Shown here: in pieces, positions 46,497-56,800 of the stretch | How positions within the stretch are numbered: the stretch's first letter is position 1 | Layout: each line of letters starts with the position of its first letter | DNA from: Tetranychus cinnabarinus | Taxonomy: Eukaryota; Arthropoda; Arachnida; Trombidiformes; Tetranychidae | Reading direction: 5' to 3' | DNA length: 64,000 nt | Assembly: GCA_022266195.1 (NCBI GenBank) | Contig: WHVY01000002.1 | Span: 14,709,001 to 14,773,000 of the forward strand | The notes under the pieces: generated by a model | What the model saw: only the letters and a program-made list of their open reading frames with translations | The model's database searches: none | Told to the model about the DNA's origin: nothing | Made by a program: the position numbers and the translations under genes

Positions 46497-46595
46497 CTAA
46501 AAGTTTGGCCGTATATCTGTACTATTCGGCAGTCACGTTACAGGTTTAATCAGCGAAAAAGAGAAAAAACTAAGCCTCGAAAATTCAGCATATCG
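46497..46595 (-). repeat. Dispersed repeat copy, inverted relative to 35605-35708
   Basis: The reverse complement of this segment aligns with 35605-35708 through 'tttttctctttttcgctgat' and 'actgccgaat...acagatatacgg'. It starts just beyond the point where the 3' flanks of pairs A and B stop aligning, so it could mark a duplication junction. There is no coding potential. Confidence 0.5.
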
Positions 46596-46814
46596 CCATT
46601 AAAACCAAAGATGAAAATAATATTTGGCTATTAGAATCAGATAAAAATGCATTCAGGTTTCAAGTTATTTTTTGCAATGCGATTTATTTTTAATTATACG
46701 ATAATATTATAAATGCAGTTAGTTTTTGCTTAGAGTTTTGACATAAAAGAAAAAAAACATTGAACGATCTTAGTTTAAGAGCAAATAAGCAACAGATTTT
46801 GATTGAGGTAATTC

Positions 46815-47591
46815 TTAACCGAACAATTTACCAGCGACAGCACCAACGACACTACCAGTAACATCACCAGCAACCTTACCGGCTACTTTACCAACTCCAC
46901 TTCCAACAGCTTTTACTCCACTGTCGGCCATTTGACCAACCTTTGAAGCTCCACCAGCAAGTAAATCAGCTTTAGCACCAGCAACTTTACCTAAACCATT
47001 GGTAAGAGATTCACCAACATTACCGACACCTTTGATTGCATTAGCTTTAAGACCGAAACCCATATCAGCAACTGAAGCACCAGCTTTGAATCCATTCTCA
47101 ACAGCACTTCCAACTCCATTGATACCTTGACCAATAGCACCACCAAGTTTATCACCAAGTAAAGATTGAGCGGCACCAGCAACCATGTTGGAACCAGAAC
47201 TGGCCAATTTACCAACTCCATTAATACCAGAACTAACAGCATCACCCAATTTATTTTCTGCCTGAGCAGCCATTGAAGCTCCACTTGAGATGAGGTTACC
47301 AGCAGCATCGAGTCCACTTGTTTCCAATGCACCAATGCCTTTAATACCATTTGATACTCCATTAGCTGCACCAGTAGCTAGTGAACCTAAACCAGAGGCT
47401 ACTGAGTTAACAGCATTGGAAGCAACTGATGAGGCTACCGACGAGGCGACATTAGCAATTAGATTGGCTGGATTCAAGAAGGATCGACCATGAACATTGC
47501 TTTGTAAGTCGAAGTCGGGTGATTGTTCATTGCAAACTACTGATGAAGCGATCAAAAGTGAGAAGAGTATGAATACTGGGATTGGTTGCAT
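46815..47591 (-). CDS. Secreted glycine-zipper family protein, 258-aa class, pair B
   Basis: A single-exon gene. The mature protein is identical to the pair A copy; the two visible differences are in the signal peptide (MQPIPVFILFSLLIASS here). The C-terminal glycine zipper at 234-258 is unchanged. The minus-strand TATA box is at 47692-47699. The coding sequence is more similar to pair A than the surrounding promoter and 3' flank are, which argues for gene conversion or strong constraint acting on the coding part. Confidence 0.88.
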   Translation of the reverse strand: MQPIPVFILFSLLIASSVVCNEQSPDFDLQSNVHGRSFLNPANLIANVASSVASSVASNAVNSVASGLGSLATGAANGVSNGIKGIGALETSGLDAAGNLISSGASMAAQAENKLGDAVSSGINGVGKLASSGSNMVAGAAQSLLGDKLGGAIGQGINGVGSAVENGFKAGASVADMGFGLKANAIKGVGNVGESLTNGLGKVAGAKADLLAGGASKVGQMADSGVKAVGSGVGKVAGKVAGDVTGSVVGAVAGKLFG

Positions 47592-48377
47592 ATTGTTGGT
47601 TTATTTAGGAACTTTGTTATACACAATAATCAAATTGAAACGATACTTGAGGTAAATTAACTTGATGATAATCAAATCCAAACGTCGAGTATTTATATAC
47701 GATTTACCTCACAAATTCTCTGATTTTTACGTCAAATTAAAACAATAAAATATCTAATTCTAACAATTTGATTGATTTTCATTCAATAAACATAAAAACG
47801 ATTAATTTGACGTTTAATATTAAGTGTTCATTAACGAAAACACAGTTAACCAGATTTTCAGAATATAACCGAACATTGTTTTTGCTAGGAAATAAAGAAT
47901 CAAAAAGATTGGTACTATTGCCCGCTCATTGACAATCAAATCAAAGCACAATACCAAATGGATTGTTTAATTGTTATAACAATTTGATGAAAAGCAGGTG
48001 ATGAGAGCAGACATCATAACTTAAATTGGTTCAAGTGTCCGCTCATCGGTGCTAAATCAATGTCTTGTCATTCAAAATGTTTATTATTGGCGATTCCTAA
48101 GATATAATATCTCACCTGTAATATTAACAATTTAAATAAATTGGTTCATTAGGACTTGTTTGGTTATTTAGCTATGAAAATCAATCGAATAGTTAGATTA
48201 AATTATTCCATTGTTTCAATTTGACGAAAATCAGAAGACAATTTGTGTAATAGGGAGTATTTTTATTGTATATAAATACTCGAAGTTTTGTGTTTGATTA
48301 TCATTCAGTTGATTTACCTTTAGTATCAAACAAATTAGATTATTGTGTAAAACAAAGTCTCTAACTAAACCATAAAC
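47592..48377. promoter_or_regulatory. Bidirectional mirror-image promoter, pair B
   Basis: TATATAAA boxes at 47692-47699 (minus) and 48269-48276 (plus). The conserved central block is at 47907-48090, with the cores 'gcccgctcattgac' and 'tccgctcatcggtgc'. Outer parts are again inverted relatives. The sequence between block and TATA boxes is clearly diverged from pair A, unlike the coding regions. Confidence 0.7.
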
Positions 48378-49352
48378 ATGCAACCAATCCCAGTATCAAT
48401 CCTCTTCTCTCTCTTCATCGCTTCATCAGTAGTTTGCAATGAACAATCACCCGAATTGAATTTGCAAGGCAATGTTCATGGTCGACTCTTCTTGAACCCA
48501 TTCAAAATCGCTTCCAATGTTGTCTCATCAGTCGCTTCTAATGCTGGTAAAGGTATTGGTGGAGTTGCTAATCAAGCTGCTGATGCCGAAACCAAGTTAG
48601 GTAATGCTGTCAGTTCTGGTATCAATGGAGTTGGTAAATTGGCTAGTGCTGGTTCTAATGTGGCTGCAGGTGCCGTTGAATCTTTTGCTAACATGAAAGG
48701 TGATGCAGTTCGTGCTATTGGTGACATTGCTGCATTCAAAGCTAACATGGCTTCTGGTGCCATTAAAGGAGCTGGTCAAGTGGCTAATTCACTTCTCAGT
48801 GGACTTGGTTTAGCTCCTCTTGGTAGTCTTGTCTCTGCTGGAACTAACAAGTTGGGTGATGTTGCAACTAAGATTGGATCAGCAGCCGATAAAAAGTTTG
48901 ATGCACTTGGTGATCTTAATGTTGTCGGAGGTAAAGCTATTGGTAACAAAATCAAAGGACTTGGAAGTGCTGTTGAGAATGGATTGAAAGCTGCTGGATC
49001 AGTTGCTGATATGGGTTTCGGTCTTAAAGCTAATGCCATCAAAGGAATCGGTGGAGCTGCTGAGTCTCTGGCAAATGGTTTGGGTAAGGCTGCTGGTGCC
49101 AAAGGAGATGCACTTGCTGATGGAGCTTCAAAGGCTGGTCAAATGGCTGAAAGTGGAGTAAAAGCAGCAAGTGATGCCGCTGGTAAAGTTGCTGGTGATG
49201 TTGCTGGTAAAGTTGATAGTGCTGTTGGTGCTATTACTGATGGAGCTTCAAAGGCTGGAGAAATGGCCAGCAATGGAGTTAAAGCCGCTGGTGATGCAGC
49301 AGGTAAAGCAGTTGGTGCTTTAACTGGTGCCGTTTCAGGTCTTTTCGGTTAA
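48378..49352 (+). CDS. Secreted glycine-zipper family protein, 324-aa class, pair B
   Basis: A single-exon gene with the same layout as the pair A copy. It differs at four residues: an Ala to Gly after AGK, Met to Val in GAGQMANS, Ser to Thr in DVASKIG, and Phe to Leu in VENGFKAAG. TATA at 48269-48276; poly(A) signal AATAAA at 49474-49479. Codon use is GGT/GCT-rich and uniform with its relatives. Confidence 0.88.
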   Translation: MQPIPVSILFSLFIASSVVCNEQSPELNLQGNVHGRLFLNPFKIASNVVSSVASNAGKGIGGVANQAADAETKLGNAVSSGINGVGKLASAGSNVAAGAVESFANMKGDAVRAIGDIAAFKANMASGAIKGAGQVANSLLSGLGLAPLGSLVSAGTNKLGDVATKIGSAADKKFDALGDLNVVGGKAIGNKIKGLGSAVENGLKAAGSVADMGFGLKANAIKGIGGAAESLANGLGKAAGAKGDALADGASKAGQMAESGVKAASDAAGKVAGDVAGKVDSAVGAITDGASKAGEMASNGVKAAGDAAGKAVGALTGAVSGLFG

Positions 49353-50873
49353 ATCTAACATCTCAACCAAATATACTACAGAAAGTTTTTCAACTTTATG
49401 ATAATCCACAAACACAATATTTTATCATTTAATTTCAATAGAAATGTATTCTTTCAACGTTTAACTATTCAATAATAAACTAAATTTCGCAGATGTAATT
49501 CCTCTCTGACATGATTCCGATCAGTTTATTTAAATATTAATTTGCAATTTAATAACCAAATCTAAGTTCTTATTACGATGAGTTTAGTTTTTACAAAAGA
49601 TCGTCTTGATTGGATACTCATTGAAAAGTCTAGTTAATAGTTACGACTTGTATCCGTATAATTAGACTGTAACAAAATGTGATATCAATTAAAATCTGAC
49701 TCGAATCCTGGAGATCCGGTTATTAGATACAAGTATCATTTAATAATAGATACAAGATTAATATCAAAGATTCTAAAGAAAAATGAAAAAATTTCTCCTT
49801 GATTGAATCATTGGAATGTGACATTGTAAAGTGTATCGAAAAAATTTATATTCAACAATTGTTTAATAAAACAGTTCGAACCTCACGGGTATAACTGGTT
49901 TATTGCATTTTTCATCACCAACTTATTGGAAACCATTTCGTGAAAAAAACCTGCCTTGTGCCTGATTAAACAACTACTAACATCAACGCTTTTCTCATCT
50001 TAACCTGTTACCAGCATTGGTTCAATTATATACAACTGATTGAAGATCATTTCATCCGAAAAGGAAATAAAGGTAACCAAAAAAATATCAACATCATCAA
50101 ATACATTTCTAAATTTTTTGATATTTTAAATTCAGTGATATTGAAAATTTGTATTAATAAAAACATTTCTGATCTTGTTCAATTTCAGGCCCAATTTTAT
50201 GGCAACAATTCATCCAGTTTACCAAGTGACAAGATACATACGATCAGTCTAATAATCAATAACTCTCGTTAATTATCATACGAGAACCAAAAGATCAAGA
50301 TTCTTGGCGCCAAGCGTTCAAATGTTTATAACCCAACGGTTTTTCAAAAAAATGTGTTTTTCTATACTCTATATTAACAAGTGATTCAAAGCCTGATACT
50401 AACAATGTTAAGATAGATTAAAAATAATGTTCAAAAGGTAAATTCAAAATTTAACTTACATTATTGTGAAAAGATTCACTTTGCCATTTCCATTTTAACC
50501 ATCCTTTTTTGCTTTTCAATCTTATTTACCTTACATACCTTTAACACTGTCAACATTAACAATAATAATGATTATAGTAATGATTATAGTAAATTAAAGA
50601 TGCAAATTTTTACCTCTTTCAACTAATAATGATTTTTTCTTTAATCAGATTACAGAGTGCTTTGTAGATGGAGGAGTTATTAAATGGCAGAAAAGTAATA
50701 CTCGTAAAAATCTTAAGGAAAAAATCAAATAACAGAACAAGGATGGCAAAAAGTGTATTTCCAGTGATTAACATGAGAAATTTAAATCTGCCAACTTGAA
50801 AGTTATTAACAAGATTCAACCCATTTCTAATAACCTTCAACCCTGTGCTTCCTGTTTCCTGCCATCATCTTAC
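49353..50873. other. 3' flank of pair B and AT-rich spacer
   Basis: The first 150 bases are the family 3' UTR. Beyond it, I see no assignable gene; a minus-strand hydrophobic open frame at 50619-50840 has no family signature. Confidence 0.4.
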
Positions 50874-51003
50874 AAGTCATCATCATCACAACTGCCGCCA
50901 CTGTCACCACCGCAGTCACCATCATCATAATCATTATAAACTTCAACATCATCAAAAAAAAGAGTCGAGGCAAGACAAGGCAGAAAGTCTTCTCTCCTGT
51001 ATC
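50874..51003 (-). CDS. Candidate exon with acidic Gly/Asp-rich tail (tentative)
   Basis: On the minus strand, a TTTCAG acceptor precedes GATACAGG at 51003. In one frame it reads YRREDFLPCLASTLFFDDVE and continues into an Asp/Gly/Cys/Ser run up to DDDDL and a TAA at 50870-50872. A donor-like GTAAGA begins at 50873, so the exon could also continue. Synonymous-looking alternation of GAT/GAC and GGT/GGC supports this frame. The acceptor phase fits the one-base overhang left by the CA-related exon at 54962-55094, so it could be an alternative 3' exon of that gene. Another frame gives a Met/Val-rich hydrophobic stretch. Evidence is weak. Confidence 0.25.
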
Positions 51004-51301
51004 CTGAAACATCTTTCTATGCAGAATTCAATGATGAAAATCAAAAAGTGATACTAAATTTTTGCTTCTTCTTGAAGACAACATCATGATTCCTGTAGAT
51101 TAAGTAAGAGCCCTTGTTCAAAAGCTAAGCTCAAGATGAAGGCAAGCAAAAAAAAGACATCAACAACAACAAAAACATTGTCGATGATATAAAAATGCTT
51201 GAGGAGGAGAAGCAAGAGGAAGGAGAAGGAGGAGGAAGAAAAAGAAAAAAATAAAAGTAAAACACAAAAAAAAGATTATGATAAAAGTACATAATACTCA
51301 C

Positions 51302-51366
51302 ATCATAATGGTTCCTCTCCCGTATTTTTTTGGCTGCTACTGTTTTGATGTTTACTGGTGAAACAG
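51302..51366 (-). CDS. Candidate 65-base micro-exon (tentative)
   Basis: Between an ATTTTAG acceptor and a GTGAGT donor on the minus strand lies a segment open in one frame only, reading VSPVNIKTVAAKKIRERNHY plus one Asp. That frame needs one base from the previous exon, which is what the CA-related exon at 54962-55094 supplies. It might be an alternative exon of that gene or belong to an unrecognised gene. Only splice signals and frame support it. Confidence 0.22.
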
Positions 51367-51369
51367 CTA

Positions 51370-53850
51370 AAATTTGTAACATATGTTTATATTGATATTA
51401 TGTATACAATATAAATAATATGCTGTTAGCTAAACAATTTGAATCTGCTTATACCAGAAAGTTGGAAGCAAAAACATTATTAACTTGAATATGGTACGAA
51501 TTATGAAGGAGAAGCAAAAAAAAAAGTTCCAGAACTCTATCAAATTTAACTTTTTCTTTACCCTTCCCACCATCATCTTCATCTTGATTCCTCAATTGTA
51601 TTATGATTTCATTTTATTACCAATGAGTCTTACATTTTTCTTTTTCTTTACCATTTCTAGTTGGATAACATTACACCTTTACATCTGCATGGTAATCACA
51701 AGCTAATACGGATCGCTGGCAAGATGCAAGCTCTTTGGAAATACAATTCAATATTGATTGATACCAGTGTTGTTGCCATTATTCACAATCCATTTGCCTC
51801 TTGACTTTTGGTTGATGTGGTCAGTTGATCGCTTATTAAAGGCCTAACAGAAGCATCTGATTTTGTTATCGATATGGAAAAGGCAAAATTGAATATCTTG
51901 GAGAATCATCAACATATTATCTCTCAGCAAGCATATTTGAAATTCAAATGTGTTACCTGTTTTTTTGGAGTATACTCCAAGACATTTCCATTCTCACACT
52001 CCTTCCATTGTTATTATCAATATTTATTCGCTCAAAGGTATTGATATATTCAGTGTAATATTTCACCAAACTTGATTCAATGAACCAACAACAAGTCAAG
52101 AGTTTTCACTATAATTGTTACTCTAACAATTTGAATTGCTTGTTTTTTTTAATGTTTATTGACTCGATAAACATGCAGCAGTCAAAAAAACTGCTGAACA
52201 GCAAAAAAAGGCAATTTCCAATTGGATCATCTTTAAACTAATATTTACATTGGTTTTAATGGTAGTCAATGTGAGACTTTTCATTGTTCAAAGGCCTTTA
52301 TCCTTTCCCTGTAATGATGATACCTGCAACACTAAAGTTTACTCGATAAACAGCTTTCAACTCAACATGATGGAAAATTATTCACAGCTATTTACTTGTT
52401 TTTAATCATTTAACCTTTTACTTTCATTGTAATTTTGTATTAATACCTTTACAGTGATTTGACCTTAACGTGATTCCTATAAGTACAATGTGATGATAAA
52501 GATTGCTGCAAATGAGAATTGGTTAATGAATGAAAGTTAATTCCTTTTCTTTCCATTTTTTTTCTTTCACTTCTTTCTACTCCAACTGTAATTAATCATC
52601 AAGCTACTCTTATTGAAATACATTTAATTAGTTCAATATGAATAGAGTCATGAATAACTTAAGGTTATATATGTAAAGTTAATAATACCTGGATTGTGAT
52701 ACAAAATAATGGCAAGGTAAGGGTTGAATAGAGACGAGAGGGAAAAAAATGCATTTCATACAAAATGAATAGGACAAACATTTTTATTCATTTCATTGTT
52801 TCTCATATTAAGTGAACAGCAAGAAGTGAACAAAAAATGTTATTTTATCATTATTTTGTCATTACATGATGATAATGAAACTGATGGTATAAACTTTCAC
52901 CAAGTCTTTTTGTTCCTCCCTTCATTTGCTACATTTTTACATACCAAGTTAATTTGTTTGTTTGTTAATTAATTAAATTCACAATCTTCATCAATCTTTC
53001 CTTTGCTCTTTGAGCATTTCACATTTTTGTATTTCCCTTCTTCCATTGTATTTGACTGTAAAAATGGCTGCAAATTTATCACAATTTGAACACTTTAACA
53101 AACCTTATCAACATTAAGGTTAAACAGTCAAAAACAATACTCAACTCGAGTCTACAATTTCAGTCTCATTTCACAGATTAACCTTTTATGTTCAAATAAA
53201 TCGGATTGTCCTCTCAACTGTTCAAGAGTCAAACTATAACTGTTGCTACAATTTAATGGCAAAACTTTACCTCGACCAATTTATCAAGAAAATTTAAAGC
53301 AAAGGCAAAACTTGATTCACTCATTACCTTTTCAACTGCACAAATGGTTAAATAACATGAAATTGAGAATGAAAATTGTCTTTTCTTTTAATTCAACTTC
53401 TAAATTCATTAAATATCTCAAAGTCGAGGAAAAAATACGATCAAAGTTGCAATTGAAATCTGAATGCAAGGAAAATCTTCACTTCGATCAACCCAAAGCT
53501 GAAAATTTCAAGTTTGCTTTTCATCGATGATTTTGTTTCATTTAACGTTTAATTTCTGTACAATTTTTACATCAAAAGACCATTTAATAATGTTGAAATG
53601 AATAAAATATTGAAAACGGATGTATAATTGAGCATTTTATTGTCATTTTTTTTACCAAAAAGGGATTTTGTTATCAATGAAGAAAAATGTTGACTGAACA
53701 AAATTTCTAAGGTAAAAACTGAACCAAATGTAGTAAATGAAAAATTGAATTTACATTTTAAGTGAAGTGAAAAAAGGCGAGTCTAAATTACTGATTTGTA
53801 TGAATAAATATCACAAATAATTGCTGATTATCTGAGTGCAACCAAGACAG
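51370..53850. other. AT-rich spacer, no gene recognised
   Basis: It lies between the tentative exons at 50.9-51.4 kb and the likely terminal exon of the carbonic anhydrase-related gene. Open frames such as 51485-51706 and 53243-53530 (plus) lack family features. If the tentative exons are real, this is intron. Confidence 0.4.
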
Positions 53851-56800
53851 TTAATCCATGTAACCTGAAAGAAGGGAAGAAAGAAGAAATGAATAAAAAG
53901 AAGACAAAAATCGGGATAAAAAGATAGTCGAAATAAACTGACCATAATTTGAAAAACAATTTTGAGCAACAATTTAAACTACTTTTGAAACGTGAAAACA
54001 ATTGTGAAGAGTCCATTGAAAAATAGTTATCTTTGATTCCACTGTTACTTTGCTTTTTGGTTTCCAAACTAATCACTTTAACCAGTGATTTAATCACTAA
54101 GTTTCAATGATTCTCGGTGAATTAGCTGTAAAACAAAATAAAGAATAAATTCAATTACCAAAACTGAATAAAACAATCATGGAAAAGTCAACGGGAAAAC
54201 ATTGAATCTCAGAAAGAGTACAACAAGCCAAAGGGAAAGTGTAACAGTTAAAAATGTTAACAAGCTTGTCAGTCACAATGAAATAATCATAAGAAAAGCG
54301 CTATTAAAATGAATAAACTTGTCAACATTTTGTTCTTTTCTCAGATTCCATAAAATTGATAGTGAAAAAAGGGTAAATTTTCAAACGCAATTTGACTTTT
54401 AAATGAGCTTGAACGAGGAGTAAATAACTTCCAGAAAAAAGATAACAAGAAAAGGGTTATTTATTATTATAACAAGAAACAAACAAGATGCTATTTATTT
54501 TGCTTGGTTAAACATTTTTTGCATTTACAATTCGCATTTAGATTGGAACATCTTTGTTCCTTTTTTTTCTCAAAGGCAAAATTGTATGATTTATCAAAAT
54601 GGTTAAATAATGAGTTTAGGATTGCAGGTAAAATGAAAGGTAATAGGAAATGTGGCAACAAAAAGAGAGCAAACAAATTGACTCTTGAGATTTGTCTCTT
54701 GTCCCATTGTTTCTCGATGTCATGTTCAACAAGCGGAGCTGATAATTGTTTAACAATATTTACAATTGATTGTAATGTTTCATTGCTTGTATCAATCAAT
54801 TTGGCTTTTTATTTTTGACCAATTTTCTGGTCTTTTCTCTCGTTTTTGGGTTTACAGCTTTTACTTTAAATGGTTGAGATGAAATGGCACACCGCTAATG
54901 GCATACAATTTGTACGAAATAAATGATGTATAAATGAGTGGAATGTAAGAAAATTACAAACCTCTGTAGGTGACAGATCTTTTCATGGAACATGAACCTT
55001 TCCTTTTAGATGTCACATTTTGATCCATTTTTTTACCAAATTCAGTTACATACTCGGGTCCATCAAATTTTTCAGTCAACCTCTCATCGTGTCCCTGAAT
55101 AGAGGAAAAGGTTAATGAATAAATGAATGGACAAGAAAAGATGAAATTTTCATTTCGAAAAGTGCGGTTTAAAGATTTTCAAAAAATTGTCATTTCGCGA
55201 GCAGAGCATTAACATTGAACTTGGTTACTCTTGTGGCTTTATTGGCAATCAACTAGATTCTGTCATGACATGGATTATTGAACATGAAATAGCCAAAGAA
55301 TGTTTTTAATTGAAAAATTTCTAAATGGTTGGACAAGTTGACCTCAACATTGAACATAAACAATGAGAAAATCATTTTCTTCAATCTTTTTTTCTTCTTC
55401 TTCCATCCTTCATCTTATTTGGTAATGAAACAAAGTATAACATTATGACAATCTTTATCATCATTAACTTTTCATGGGTTAAACTTGCTATTGTCTTCAT
55501 TGCCTAAACTTTGTCATTATTGTTATCAATTTCAGCTTTTGCTCAACTGAAGGATCATCATGAGTTTAAAATGAAAAACCAAGACAATTTTAATGTTGCC
55601 AGGGAAATGATTGTTTTCATAGATTAATCAATTTGCTTGAAGGAAAGTTTTACCTCTAATGAGATTTGATATGAAGTTTCAAAGTTAATGTTGGTTCTTA
55701 TTGGCCGTGAGTTTAGTCGTTGGATGGGACGATAGTTGTCAGCTCCGTGGCTGGGTTCATCGGTTGAGGAAGACATTCGCAGGGAATGGAAAAGGTGACT
55801 TGTCATGTAAATTGGTTTGTTCAATATTATCCATTGGACTGTTTCATAACAACCTGGTTCAGTCAGGGAACCATCATAGGTTAGATATTGTCTTCTCATG
55901 GCTTCAGGCATAATCTCTTTGATTGACAAAGATTCCATCTTCTGAGAACTTCCTGTGACATTTCAGTTTAATAACAATGAGAATAGAGAAGAAGAAGAAG
56001 AAATGTCTTTTATTCAATTGCAATCAAATGAGTTTAATCCAAAAGTGAAACAAATTCAACTTTTCTTGGTCGTTTGGATTAAACTTGAAGTTTAAAATGA
56101 TTGTTGATTAGAGGTTATGGCCAGAGCTTTGATTTACCTTTTTGTTGATATTTTCATTGCCTATAACCAATAATGATATTATTTTGAATATAATATTGAA
56201 ATTTAATGCTCAATATTATTCTCGAATAACAACAATAATCATGGAATAGTTCATATTTTTCTTAGTTTTTTGGATAGACTTGAAAAATATGGATTACATT
56301 ACATAACATTATAAAGATGAAATTAAGTTGAAAGTTGACTTTGAATGAAAAACCTTACAATATCCACATTGATATGTAATGCATCATGAAATTTGATTGA
56401 ATTGAAATGTGAGAACATTTTCCTTCTTCTATATTGCAAGTTTCTGAAACTTGAATTGGAGATGTAAGTTTCAAAGTTTATTAATCATAATGCTTTAGAG
56501 AATGATTATCGAATGTCCAGAGTTTAGTGGCTTAGATCTACTCAAAGTATTAATAAGTCCGATGAGGAAAGATGATTTGAGTTGTTCGATACTCATCCGC
56601 CCTCAAATTATACAAAAGCGTATATCATGGAACATGAATTGAAAAATATAGTCAAACTGATTAGTTGAATCAATAACGTAAAATCGATGTTTAAGAAATG
56701 ATGAAAAGTCACACAAGTTGCAAAGCAGAAGAAACTAAGTGAGTGGAGTTGAGGACTAAGCGAAATTTAAGTCTCATTCGGTAATGTGTGTTATCGCTAT

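Noticed and set aside
50845..51051. His-rich plus-strand frame and a hydrophobic plus-strand frame over the same bases
   Set aside because: Both result from 'catcatcac' repeats. The minus-strand frame with splice signals explains the segment better, and even that is tentative.
54491..54799. Minus-strand frame with a hydrophobic stretch inside the last intron of the CA-related gene
   Set aside because: No acceptor in a fitting phase at its start and no recognisable domain; probably intron.
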